From CAZLPY01 sp964561525 (lineage in GTDB: Bacteria > Patescibacteriota > UBA1384 > CAJBMM01): a DNA stretch of 26,279 nucleotides. Numbering within the stretch: position 1 is the stretch's first letter; the number at the start of each line of letters is the position of its first letter. Shown here piece by piece: positions 7,436 through 14,915 of this stretch. The translations under genes and the position numbers were made by a program. The notes below the pieces were generated by a model, which did not search any database, was not told the origin of the DNA, and worked only from the letters and a program-made list of their open reading frames with translations. The stretch is taken from contig CAZLPY010000009.1 of assembly GCA_964561525.1 (NCBI GenBank), positions 1-26,279 of the forward strand. The letters run 5' to 3'.

Positions 7436-7804
7436 TTATTCTATTTCCAAGGGCAGTTGTGTCTTTGCTTCAGCAGCCTCGTCCTGTTGAGGTTCAGGCA
7501 TCAGCGAGTCCAAATGGGGGATGAGCTGACGGATTAGCTGCTCTTGACGCAAAATATCTTGCAAAATTTTGGTTGGTGGCGTGGCTTCGTACAGCGTGCG
7601 TTTGCGATGCTGCTGTACACTAAATAAGCCACGATTGGCTAAATGCTCTACAATCTCATAAGTGGTTGAGCGGGGAATTTCCGCTCCCCTTGCCAGGGGA
7701 GCAAGCAAACTTGGGCCACTTTTTAATCCATGAAGATACAGCGCGGCCTCATGCTGCGACAAGCCCAGTTGCATTAATTGTGTGATCAATTCCTTGGTGC
7801 GCAT
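7436..7804 (-). CDS. TrmB-like winged-helix transcriptional regulator (short form)
   Basis: A 122-residue protein whose first 85 residues match the TrmB-type DNA-binding domain: a helix (TQLMQLGLSQHEAALYLHGL), the recognition region (IPRSTTYEIVEHLANRGLF) and a wing (KRTLYEATPP). Classical TrmB proteins continue with a sugar-binding domain; here only a short helix (ILRQEQLIRQLIPHLDSL) and an acidic tail follow. Such short forms are common in CPR genomes. It starts 26 bases after def-fmt on the same strand and probably shares its transcript. Its targets cannot be told from the sequence. Confidence 0.85.
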   Translation of the reverse strand: MRTKELITQLMQLGLSQHEAALYLHGLKSGPSLLAPLARGAEIPRSTTYEIVEHLANRGLFSVQQHRKRTLYEATPPTKILQDILRQEQLIRQLIPHLDSLMPEPQQDEAAEAKTQLPLEIE

Positions 7805-7830
7805 CTATCTCTTCTATACGCTTGTTCGCA

Positions 7831-9228
7831 TCATTTCGCAAGTGAATCTTGGGGCATCGAGGTGAGTAATCGCAGTATTTCAGAGTGGACATCTGGATAG
7901 CCGTTTTTCAAGTCAGCAAAGCTGATCGGCTTTTTGCCTGGTAGCTGAATTTGATCAAGCACCAGGCTTGAATCTAAGACATGGGCACCAAGTATCTTCA
8001 CAATCTGACCATCAACTTCGGTCCAAGACCCTGGTTTAGGCGACATAGCACGGATCAGATTTAAAACTGGTGTCGCAGATTTGCTCCAGTCAATCCGTGC
8101 AGACTCACTAGTGATTTTTCCAGTGTAGGTCGATTTTGTGTGATCCTGTTCAAAATAGGTCGCTTTTTCGGCTAAAATATCCTCCAGTGTTGCAATAAGT
8201 TGCCAAGCAGCAGCATGAGCGAGTCGCGCACTCAGTTCACCGGCGGTTTCGTTGGACGAAATGCGGTATTTTCGCATATCGATTATCGCTCCTCCGTCCA
8301 TTTCGGCGGTCATACTGATTATGGCTACTCCGGTTTCGGTTTCACCATGCAAAATCGCCGACTGAATCGGGGTAGCGCCACGATATTTTGGCAGCAGCGA
8401 CGGGTGAATATTGATCGCAGGATACGCGGGTATGTCGAGTACCCATTGTGGCAAGATTTTACCGTAACTCGCCACAATAATAAAATCAGGATTAAGGCTG
8501 CTTAGCTTATCAGCAAAATCAACCGCAACGGCTGCCTTTGTTTGATCCTTGTGCTCGATGTTCAGCGTGATTGGTTGCAGAACGTTCCGCTTGTGTTCAG
8601 CGCCAAATCGTTTTACTGGAGATGCGGTCAAAGCATGGCCTCGACCAGCCGGTTTATCTGTTTCGGTGACTACTCCAACTACATCAAACTGGGGGTGCTC
8701 AATTAACGCACGCAAAGGAGGCACTGCAAAATCGGAGGTGCCAAAAAAGACCACGCGGGACGTCTGTAGACGTGAAGTAAACAGTACACCGTTTAGATGA
8801 TCAATTTCGTGCTGCATCACTCGCGCGTACAGCCCTTCAGCTGCAATAGTGACCTTTTTGCCATGTTCATTTAAACCAGTGACGCTCACTGCTGCTGGCC
8901 GCTCAACGACCCCGGTCACTCCCGGAATTGACAGGCATCCTTCAGTTGCCTTAGTGGTTGCTTTCGAGCGCTTGGTAATGCGCGGATTGAACAAAATGGT
9001 TTCCGGCACATGCTCTTCCTCGCGTCCTTTTCGCGGCTTTTCCAATCGTGCCACAAAAAGCTGAATGCTTTTGCCCACTTGCGGAGCCGCTAGCCCCACA
9101 CCATCAGCGGCTTCCATAGTGTCAAGCATATTACGCGCTAAAGCCACCAGCTCCGGCGTTACTTTTTTAACAGGAGCGGCTTTGGTCGTAAGAATTTTGT
9201 TCGGAATTTTGACAATCGGCAATTTCAT
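7831..9228 (-). CDS. def-fmt: fused peptide deformylase / methionyl-tRNA formyltransferase
   Basis: One 465-residue frame holds both ends of the N-formylmethionine cycle. Residues 1-155 are peptide deformylase with motif 1 GVGLAAPQVG (43-52), motif 2 EGCLS (96-100, metal ligand Cys98) and motif 3 HEIDH (140-144, ligands His140 and His144, catalytic Glu141). From residue 158 methionyl-tRNA formyltransferase begins at once (RVVFFGTSDFAVPPL). It has the catalytic set Asn273, His275 (INIHPSLLPKYRG) and Asp311 (MDGGAIID), then a C-terminal domain. The two enzymes are usually separate neighbouring genes; no linker or internal stop is seen here. Deformylase lacks most of its C-terminal helix after HLNGVLFTSRL. 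The transcript is probably leaderless. Confidence 0.96.
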   Translation of the reverse strand: MKLPIVKIPNKILTTKAAPVKKVTPELVALARNMLDTMEAADGVGLAAPQVGKSIQLFVARLEKPRKGREEEHVPETILFNPRITKRSKATTKATEGCLSIPGVTGVVERPAAVSVTGLNEHGKKVTIAAEGLYARVMQHEIDHLNGVLFTSRLQTSRVVFFGTSDFAVPPLRALIEHPQFDVVGVVTETDKPAGRGHALTASPVKRFGAEHKRNVLQPITLNIEHKDQTKAAVAVDFADKLSSLNPDFIIVASYGKILPQWVLDIPAYPAINIHPSLLPKYRGATPIQSAILHGETETGVAIISMTAEMDGGAIIDMRKYRISSNETAGELSARLAHAAAWQLIATLEDILAEKATYFEQDHTKSTYTGKITSESARIDWSKSATPVLNLIRAMSPKPGSWTEVDGQIVKILGAHVLDSSLVLDQIQLPGKKPISFADLKNGYPDVHSEILRLLTSMPQDSLAK

Positions 9229-9234
9229 GCTGTA

Positions 9235-9263
9235 ATCTTATCAAAATTTCCCTGATTTGTCAC
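9235..9263 (-). promoter_or_regulatory. promoter of def-fmt, leaderless arrangement
   Basis: Minus strand GTGACA (5 of 6), a 17-base spacer and TAAGAT (4 of 6). Only 6 bases separate the -10 from the ATG, so the transcript would start at the start codon. No Shine-Dalgarno is present. Confidence 0.6.
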
Positions 9264-9321
9264 CACTAACCAACCAACGCATACAAATGACTTCCTAGGT
9301 GATCATTAGCTGCATTGGTCA

Positions 9322-9343
9322 AATGAGTCTAATTGGACTCATT
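9322..9343 (-). terminator. hairpin across the stop codon of the 9329 gene
   Basis: An 8-bp perfect inverted repeat (AATGAGTC / GACTCATT, 6-base loop) overlaps the TAG stop and the last NESNESN codons. No T tract follows, so it may be a transcript-end hairpin or only a consequence of the repeated codons. Confidence 0.3.
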
Positions 9344-10066
9344 GGATTCATTAATAGATGAACTTGGATCGTCGGAAGGGCGCATCAGGACCGATTCATC
9401 TCCCTCGCCGCCTCCAGTTGCTGGACGTAGAAGTGAGTCGTCAGTGGGAGGCTCTGATGGGCGTAGTAAAGAATGTGTATCTTCGATATCCTTTACCGAA
9501 ATATATGTTGCCATCCACTCGTACGCATCATTAGTTAATGTATCAAACAGGGCAACGAATCTTTTGGTAGCTCTTGGTTCTGACAAAGTGAGCTTAGCTT
9601 TTCTTTGGGCGTCCCATTGCGCTAAAAACTGCTTCATCTCGGGGACGTGTACAAAGTGACGGAGGGTCACTGCTGAGCGAATAATATAGCGATGCAGCTC
9701 ATAAAAAAGTTCTTCTTCAGTTATAGATCGCTCGACCGATTTTTGTATCCGGTCTTGAGCATTATGCCAGGAGTATGAATCCTTGCTGGCAGCGCGATGG
9801 TTGTGCCATGGATGCAGTGTAAATGGAGGTATGTTTTCCGGAGCGGACTCATTAAACAATATGGTGTGGCATTCGTCACTCCAACGTTCACGTATGCCTT
9901 GCAAAGGTTCAATAGCTGCTACTTGCTCAGCATAAGCGGCAGATTGGCTGTCCAGTGTATGCATATCAATTACCGCTGGCTCGGCTGGCTTCATTTCACG
10001 AATTGCATCATTGACAAGCTTTGTAACGCGTGGATCCTCAGGATTATAGCCTTGCTGCTCAGGCAT
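9329..10066 (-). CDS. hypothetical protein with triple LLRP tail (copy B)
   Basis: A 245-residue protein of unknown family, apparently cytoplasmic: no signal peptide or membrane segment. Residues 1-200 are mostly helical and rich in Trp, His and charged residues (HPWHNHRAASKDSYSWHNAQ, TEEELFYELHRYIIRSAVTL). The C-terminus carries three spaced motifs, SLLRPSEPPT, SLLRPATGGG and VLMRPSDDP, then a Ser/Asn-rich end. The same three-motif tail occurs in the neighbouring gene (10066-10680) although the bodies differ. The ATG overlaps the stop of that gene (TAATG), so translation is probably coupled. It is the last gene of the glycosyltransferase operon. Function unknown. Confidence 0.75.
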   Translation of the reverse strand: MPEQQGYNPEDPRVTKLVNDAIREMKPAEPAVIDMHTLDSQSAAYAEQVAAIEPLQGIRERWSDECHTILFNESAPENIPPFTLHPWHNHRAASKDSYSWHNAQDRIQKSVERSITEEELFYELHRYIIRSAVTLRHFVHVPEMKQFLAQWDAQRKAKLTLSEPRATKRFVALFDTLTNDAYEWMATYISVKDIEDTHSLLRPSEPPTDDSLLRPATGGGEGDESVLMRPSDDPSSSINESNESN

Positions 10067-10680
10067 TATTCCTCAACTTTCGGTTGTTGGGATGGACGGA
10101 GGAGATCATCAGGCGAAACTTGATCAGCACCTGCTGTTGGACGTAGCAAGGTGTCGGACGTGGGAGGAGCCGCTGGGCGTAAAAGAGCAGCTGATTCCGG
10201 TAATTCTAAACGAGTGAGTTCTGCTAAAAACTCGTCAATGATCTGTACGATAGCTCGTGACATCCGGTCCCTAATGAATGCTGTTTTGGGTAGTCGGGAT
10301 TTAATATTTTTCATGTCATCTTTGCAATATGCAACTGCATCGTTAGGACTTTTCCATTCATACTGAGGAAACCCAGTACGAAAATATAACAATATGTTAG
10401 TTAACCAATAGCATGTTATGAACATTATCTCTTTCAAATCCTGCGGACGATGAAGGGAGCCATAATGCCACCTATATGACTTAGTTTGATCATTATAATG
10501 TTCCATGAACGACCTTAATTGTTCGGTATCAGCGTCCTCGAGCTCATTCCAAGCAGCATGGCATCGCTCGATTGCTGAAAGCTCTGGTTTCGCTGGCTCC
10601 TCCGCTAGTCGAGATTCAGGTGCCTTAAAGTCTTGGTTTGCTTCATTCTCTGATTCAAATCCCAGATGACTTTCTGACAT
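10066..10680 (-). CDS. hypothetical protein with triple LLRP tail (copy A)
   Basis: A 204-residue protein of unknown family. The N-terminal 35 residues are acidic and probably disordered. The middle is helical, with aromatic clusters (SYRWHYGSLHRPQDL, FITCYWLTNILLYFRTGFPQYEW); the hydrophobic stretch is amphipathic rather than a clear membrane span. The C-terminus has ALLRPAAPPT, TLLRPTAGAD and DLLRPSQQP, matching in order and spacing the tail of the next gene. The ATG overlaps the stop of the glycosyltransferase gene (TAATG), and its own stop overlaps the next ATG the same way, so the three genes are a translationally coupled operon. A link to envelope glycolipid synthesis is inference from context only. 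Confidence 0.75.
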   Translation of the reverse strand: MSESHLGFESENEANQDFKAPESRLAEEPAKPELSAIERCHAAWNELEDADTEQLRSFMEHYNDQTKSYRWHYGSLHRPQDLKEIMFITCYWLTNILLYFRTGFPQYEWKSPNDAVAYCKDDMKNIKSRLPKTAFIRDRMSRAIVQIIDEFLAELTRLELPESAALLRPAAPPTSDTLLRPTAGADQVSPDDLLRPSQQPKVEE

Positions 10681-11843
10681 TACGCTTCCTTCGCTACATT
10701 TTTTGTCTCAACAAGCACTTTATACAGCTGCTCCAGCTGATCGGTGGATTTTTCGATTGAATATTTTCGCACTTCACGGAGCGCTCCGATGCTTAAATTG
10801 TCACGCAGTTTTTTATCATCAGTGAGCGAGTAAAGATGCTGGAAAAATTGATCTGATCCAGGCTTTGCTACAAGCCCGGTTTCGCCATCGGCAATGATAT
10901 CACCAGGGCCGAGGGCATCGTACACCACTGCCGGTGTGCCGGAGGCCATTGCTTCAAGTAGCACCAGTCCTTGTGTATCGGTCAATGACGGAAAGGCAAA
11001 AATGTCGCAAGCTATGAAATATTGAATCAGATCATCATGCGAAACAGTACCAAGAAAGTTCACCGAGTCACTTAAATCACGTGCTTTGACGATGCCCTCG
11101 TAGGCTTTTCGGTCAGGACCATCGCCGGCTAGCAGCAGATGCACTTTAGGGTTGCGCACTGTGACGCGGCCAAAATCTTTCAGTAGCTGTGTAACGTTTT
11201 TTTCTTCAGCCAGGCGTCCGACGTACAAAATGTAGGTCATATCAGGATCGAAGCCTAATTTTTTGCGAGTATCAGCTTTGGCGATCGGGGAATAGGCCTT
11301 TAGTTCAATACCAGTTGGTAATACTAAGACGTCGGTTTTTACGCCGTAGGACTTCAAAATCTTAGCCATGCTGGGGGTTGGAGTGAGCACCACATCAAAA
11401 CTGCTAGTGAACCGTCGCACCCACCAGCGCAATATTGGCTTAATCACACGGTGGAGTGGGCCAGCGTAGTGGGTGTAGCCTTCAAGATGAGTATGATAGG
11501 TCAGCACGCTTGGGACGCCTCGCCGTGCTGCAATTTTACGCCCCAGCGAGCCGGTACTAAATAGCCCTTGAACGTGAATAATATCTGGCTTGACTTCTTC
11601 TACTATTGCCTCAGCGTGACTGATCATCGGATACGCGAACGGATGTGATGGCTGACCGATCAGTGGAAAGGATGGTAATCGAAAGACGTGAGGACGCGCC
11701 TTAAACGATTCAGCATCGGAGTGCGGCGTTACTATATCTACTTGGTGATGACGGGTTGTTAGTTCATGCCGAAACAGCTCAATCGAGTTAACCACGCCGT
11801 TGACCGTCGGCAGATACGTTTCAGTAAAGATCAGTATTTTCAT
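10680..11843 (-). CDS. GT4-family glycosyltransferase, diacylglycerol glucosyltransferase-like
   Basis: A 387-residue GT-B glycosyltransferase. The N-terminal acceptor domain begins with FTETYLPTVNGVVNSI, typical of GT4 enzymes that act on lipid or phosphoinositol acceptors, and has YHTHLEGYTHYAGPL. The donor domain has YVGRLAEEKN (about 217-226) and LLAGDGPDR. The EX7E motif reads D289-x7-E297 (DTQGLVLLE), so the first Glu is Asp. The nearest types I know are 1,2-diacylglycerol 3-glucosyltransferase and related mannosyltransferases; donor and acceptor cannot be fixed. It is the first gene of an operon with two LLRP-tail proteins. An extended -10 lies 9 bases before the ATG, suggesting a leaderless or near-leaderless mRNA. 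Confidence 0.92.
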   Translation of the reverse strand: MKILIFTETYLPTVNGVVNSIELFRHELTTRHHQVDIVTPHSDAESFKARPHVFRLPSFPLIGQPSHPFAYPMISHAEAIVEEVKPDIIHVQGLFSTGSLGRKIAARRGVPSVLTYHTHLEGYTHYAGPLHRVIKPILRWWVRRFTSSFDVVLTPTPSMAKILKSYGVKTDVLVLPTGIELKAYSPIAKADTRKKLGFDPDMTYILYVGRLAEEKNVTQLLKDFGRVTVRNPKVHLLLAGDGPDRKAYEGIVKARDLSDSVNFLGTVSHDDLIQYFIACDIFAFPSLTDTQGLVLLEAMASGTPAVVYDALGPGDIIADGETGLVAKPGSDQFFQHLYSLTDDKKLRDNLSIGALREVRKYSIEKSTDQLEQLYKVLVETKNVAKEA

Positions 11844-11852
11844 TTCGGGTGT

Positions 11853-11861
11853 AGTATATCA
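11853..11861 (-). promoter_or_regulatory. extended -10 promoter of the glycosyltransferase operon
   Basis: TGATATACT on the minus strand is an extended -10 (TGn plus TATACT, 5 of 6) lying 9 bases before the ATG. The -35 region is weak. No Shine-Dalgarno is seen between it and the start. Confidence 0.5.
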
Positions 11862-11910
11862 TAGAACAAGAAACATCGAGCATAAAATCAAATACAAAAC
11901 AGTTGCGGAA

Positions 11911-11998
11911 AATTTCTAATTTCTAATTATTAATTTCTAAATTTAAGGAAGAGGATTTTTTACGGATTTTAAAAATTAAGAACTAAAAACTAAAAATT
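11911..11998. repeat. AT-rich heptamer-based inverted repeat touching the priA stop codon
   Basis: Left arm 11911-11941 (AATTTCT-like 7-base units) and right arm 11968-11998 are complementary at about 25 of 31 positions, with a 26-base centre. The right arm runs into the TAA stop of priA. Arm architecture and 7-base period resemble the elements at 6205 and 7365, but the unit sequence differs. Confidence 0.7.
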
Positions 11999-14096
11999 AC
12001 AACAGCTGCGTTGGGTCAACTTCGACTACCCATGGTGCAGCAAGTTGTGTCGCAATTGACCGAGTGTCCGGCAGTGTCTCCGGATCAAGCACCTTAACAA
12101 TGATGTGATAGCGATATTTGCCGCGTAGCCGCTCAAAAAAACAGGCAGCTGGACCGAGGATCTCGGCTTGCTTTTGGTCGAGCTGAGATTCAAGAATTCG
12201 GGCCAAATCGACCGTCGCTTCGTGGCATTTTTGTTTGTCCCGATGCTGATAAAGGAAGCGTACAATGTGGCTAAATGGTGGATAGTGAAATTGCTGACGA
12301 AACTTGAGCTCAGTTTTGGCGAATAAGCCAAAGTCATGCAACGCTGCTGCACGAATTAACGGGTGATCGGGTTGATAGGTTTGGATAATTGTTTTTCCGG
12401 CATGTTTGCCCCGCCCAGAGCGACCGGCAACTTGCACCAGTAAATTAAAGGTATTCGCCGCGGCATGATAATCGGGCAGCATCAAGCCACCCTCAGCCAG
12501 CACGATACCAACCAAATCAACGGCGGGGATATCCCATCCCTTGGCGATCATCTGTGTGCCGACCAAAATATCGTAGCGTCCGGCTGCAAAATCGTGATAC
12601 ATCGTATCGATGATTGACCGTGATGCAGTAGTGTCGCGGTCCATGCGCAAAATCCTAGCCTGTGGCATAATGCGAGCAATCTCCGACTCCACTTTTTCAG
12701 TACCAAACCCGCGAAACACTATCGTCGGTGCTTTGCAATAAGGACAGAGCGCCATAGCGGGTTCAGTGTGACCGCAGTGATGGCACTGCAGCGAAGCTGC
12801 AGAATTTCGAATTTCGAATTTCGAATTTCGAAATTTTTTGAACGATTCCTTGTCTTTATCTGTTATATCGGTTTTATCAACATTATGAACTGTCATTGGT
12901 ACATTGCAGTTTTTGCATAGTACAATGTGACCACAGGTAGTACAGAGCGCGGTCGTAGAGTGGCCACGACGATTTAGCAGCAAAACGGCCTGCCTGCCGT
13001 CCCTCACTGTCTGTTCTAGCTCTTGAAGCAATGAGTGGCTCAAAAACTGGCCTTCGCCGAGACGCTCTTGTTTTAGATCAATAATGACAGATTCAGGTAG
13101 TGCGGCTTGGTGAATGCGATTGTTCAATCGCGCCAGCTCGTATTGGCCGTTGCTGGCTTTCCACACCGATTCCAAACTTGGAGTGGCCGATCCAACAATC
13201 AGTTTTAGTCCCAATGTCCGGTGCATTTGTTCGGCGAGTACTCTGGCGTCGTAGCGCGGCGCGCTCTCCTGATAATAGGTTTTTTCATGTTCCTCATCAA
13301 TTACGATCAAGCCTAACTGTTCGAAAGGTAAAAAGATAGCGGATCGCGACCCTACCACCAAGCGCCTCGTACCATCATGGACTTGCCACCATATCGCGCG
13401 GCGCTCTGCAGCTGAAAGTTCACTGTGCCATACTGCTACTATACCACCAAAGCGCTCCTCAAATCGTTTGCGGGTTTGCGGAGTAAGCGCAATCTCCGGT
13501 ACGAGCATCAATACTTGTTTACCGCTTTTCATTATTTCCTCAGCGTAGCGTAAATACACCTCTGTTTTACCTGACCCGGTGATACCGTGGAGGAGCACCG
13601 GCTTCGAGGACATCTCGATGATATTAAGAGCATGTTGCTGATCAGATGTAAGGGAGAATTTAGAATTTAGAATGGATTCGGCGGGCTCACCACGAGTTGG
13701 GAATTTAGGAGCGGTCGCTATATTCGATATTCTATTTCCTATATTCTGCTCTTTCGATCGTTTTCGCATTATCGGCAAGAAGCAAAATACGCATGCGGCG
13801 AGCGGAGCCATGAAGCGTTCACTGATCCAGGTGCTCAGATCTTTTTGATAGGGCATCAGTCGCAAATCAGGATCGATTACTTTAGTAATTGGTTTAATCG
13901 GGATGCGCCGATGAGGCCTTGTCTTTGAAGGTAGGTTCCAAACCACGCCATACACAATTTTTGACCGTACTGGCACAGTCACCGCTGTTCCAATTGTTAC
14001 AACGTTTTGGACAATTTCAGGAACGGAATAGGTAAATACTGCCTGTTTTCCAGAGCGCTCAACCATTACATCAGCAAATAGCATTTTTGATTCCAT
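11997..14096 (-). CDS. priA: primosomal protein N' (PriA helicase)
   Basis: Restarts collapsed replication forks by recognising branched DNA and loading the replicative helicase. About 699 residues from ATG 14096; ATG 14084 (MLFADV) is an alternative start. The frame is open further upstream, but that part is not PriA-like. The N-terminal DNA-binding domain leads to Walker A GITGSGKT (171-178), DEEH (267-270) and the eight-Cys zinc region: CTTC 385-388, CKNC 394-397, CHHC 438-441, CPYC 451-454. Motifs V/VI follow (GTQMIAKGWDIPAVDLVGI, QVAGRSGRG). Two low-complexity insertions made of 7-base repeats lie at about 117-149, between the DNA-binding and helicase domains, and at about 406-435, inside the zinc region. 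Both keep the frame, so the gene looks functional. Confidence 0.97.
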   Translation of the reverse strand: MESKMLFADVMVERSGKQAVFTYSVPEIVQNVVTIGTAVTVPVRSKIVYGVVWNLPSKTRPHRRIPIKPITKVIDPDLRLMPYQKDLSTWISERFMAPLAACVFCFLPIMRKRSKEQNIGNRISNIATAPKFPTRGEPAESILNSKFSLTSDQQHALNIIEMSSKPVLLHGITGSGKTEVYLRYAEEIMKSGKQVLMLVPEIALTPQTRKRFEERFGGIVAVWHSELSAAERRAIWWQVHDGTRRLVVGSRSAIFLPFEQLGLIVIDEEHEKTYYQESAPRYDARVLAEQMHRTLGLKLIVGSATPSLESVWKASNGQYELARLNNRIHQAALPESVIIDLKQERLGEGQFLSHSLLQELEQTVRDGRQAVLLLNRRGHSTTALCTTCGHIVLCKNCNVPMTVHNVDKTDITDKDKESFKKFRNSKFEIRNSAASLQCHHCGHTEPAMALCPYCKAPTIVFRGFGTEKVESEIARIMPQARILRMDRDTTASRSIIDTMYHDFAAGRYDILVGTQMIAKGWDIPAVDLVGIVLAEGGLMLPDYHAAANTFNLLVQVAGRSGRGKHAGKTIIQTYQPDHPLIRAAALHDFGLFAKTELKFRQQFHYPPFSHIVRFLYQHRDKQKCHEATVDLARILESQLDQKQAEILGPAACFFERLRGKYRYHIIVKVLDPETLPDTRSIATQLAAPWVVEVDPTQLL
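12802..12837. repeat. (GAATTTC)n heptamer array inside priA
   Basis: Four perfect tandem copies of GAATTTC (12802-12829) followed by a degenerate copy. It encodes KFRNSKFEIRNS between the second and third cysteine pairs of the PriA zinc region. It is the most regular of the heptamer arrays here. Confidence 0.85.
13655..13749. repeat. heptamer-based inverted repeat inside priA
   Basis: The left arm (13656-13675) has GAATTTA units. The right arm (13718-13749) has CGAATAT/AGAATAT-like units on the opposite strand; about 16 of the first 19 aligned positions are complementary. The roughly 95-base element encodes a Ser/Asn/Ile-rich linker (QNIGNRISNIATA ... ESILNSKFS) between PriA domains. Confidence 0.6.
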
Positions 14097-14104
14097 AGCG
14101 ACTA

Positions 14105-14134
14105 AGCATAGCTCGATTTTGAAGCAAATGTAAA
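14105..14134 (-). promoter_or_regulatory. putative priA promoter
   Basis: Minus strand TTTACA (14129-14134), an 18-base spacer and TATGCT (14105-14110). The -10 lies 8 bases before ATG 14096, again a leaderless arrangement without a Shine-Dalgarno. Confidence 0.45.
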
Positions 14135-14179
14135 GCCGCACGAGCTCTGGAATTTGAGCCGGCGGCTTTGTGGAATGCG

Positions 14180-14530
14180 TTATAGTACGAATAGTCTTTT
14201 GATCGCACGGGGTGCGAGTGGCGAAGCGACCATAACAGCGAAAATGAACAGTGTGATTCCAATGAACGCTGCGAGCGAATTGTGGGGGTACGTTTTGATG
14301 AGACGTCGCGGGTCGCTCACCTGCCATGCGTTGTACGTTCCCGGAATAAGCACTGCAATCATGGCTGCTATGACGACGGGGGTCGGAAGGTGCAGCACGG
14401 ACGAAAGAGCCAGAGCAACGATTACATCGAGCGCAATCAGTCCCAAGCCGGAACCCAGAATTGTTCCAGCAAACAATGCATCGGGGAAAGGCACGTTGCC
14501 CACCCGCCTCAAGGCTGTCCTCGGATTCAT
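14180..14530 (-). CDS. small membrane protein (second of pair)
   Basis: About 116 residues, no recognised family. I start it at ATG 14530 because this overlaps the stop of the preceding gene as ATGA and leaves AAAGGA upstream; the frame itself is open further 5'. Three hydrophobic segments are visible: LFAGTILGSGLGLIALDVIVALAL, PVVIAAMIAVLIPG and LAAFIGITLFIFAVMVA, so it is probably an inner-membrane protein with three spans. The N-terminus is basic. It is the last gene of a three-gene cluster led by a putative winged-helix regulator, and it ends 83 bases before the priA start. Transport, stress or defence roles are all possible; nothing decides among them. Confidence 0.6.
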   Translation of the reverse strand: MNPRTALRRVGNVPFPDALFAGTILGSGLGLIALDVIVALALSSVLHLPTPVVIAAMIAVLIPGTYNAWQVSDPRRLIKTYPHNSLAAFIGITLFIFAVMVASPLAPRAIKRLFVL

Positions 14531-14904
14531 GTTCCTGTTGTTCCTTTCTGTATTGGCTTGGTGTGCCTGATGCCCCACCAAAAGCATCGAATAGCGACCC
14601 AGGCGGGAATTAGTATCGGGGCATACAAACTATCCTGGAACGCGGCTTTGGCGGCGTGAGCCAGCCCTTGCCCCCGATACCGGCTCGCGAACTCATCCGT
14701 ATGGCGCACCTTGATTCGATAGATCAGTGCGCATTGCATAGCAATGATGACATATATGACTAGCCAGATCAGCAAGGTGTACGGTAGCCGGAGTGGTTTT
14801 GCAAGAACAATTAGGATGGTCAGGAAGGTGAAATTGACTACCGTTGCGCCGATCCATCCTGCTACGACTGCCCACAGCTCAAGTACTCGAATTGTAAATA
14901 CCAT
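14527..14904 (-). CDS. small membrane protein (first of pair)
   Basis: A 125-residue protein without a recognised family. Two strong membrane segments (LWAVVAGWIGATVVNFTFLT and LLIWLVIYVIIAMQCALIY) are followed by a basic loop (RIKVRHTDEFASRYRGQG). A third hydrophobic stretch rich in Trp follows (APILIPAWVAIRCFWWGI). It starts 11 bases after the stop of the putative regulator gene, with GGGAGAG as Shine-Dalgarno, and its stop overlaps the next ATG (ATGA). The tight packing suggests that the three products work together. Confidence 0.65.
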   Translation of the reverse strand: MVFTIRVLELWAVVAGWIGATVVNFTFLTILIVLAKPLRLPYTLLIWLVIYVIIAMQCALIYRIKVRHTDEFASRYRGQGLAHAAKAAFQDSLYAPILIPAWVAIRCFWWGIRHTKPIQKGTTGT

Positions 14905-14915
14905 TCAACTCTCCC

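Noticed and set aside
11911..13749. Insertion sequence or MITE with target duplications, considered for the inverted elements.
   Set aside because: Arms differ in sequence between places, no transposase is present and no constant flanking duplication is seen.
14097..14327. N-terminal extension of the PriA frame by 77 codons.
   Set aside because: The extra residues do not resemble PriA, lie upstream of a promoter-like sequence, and PriA proteins begin near the MLFADV segment.
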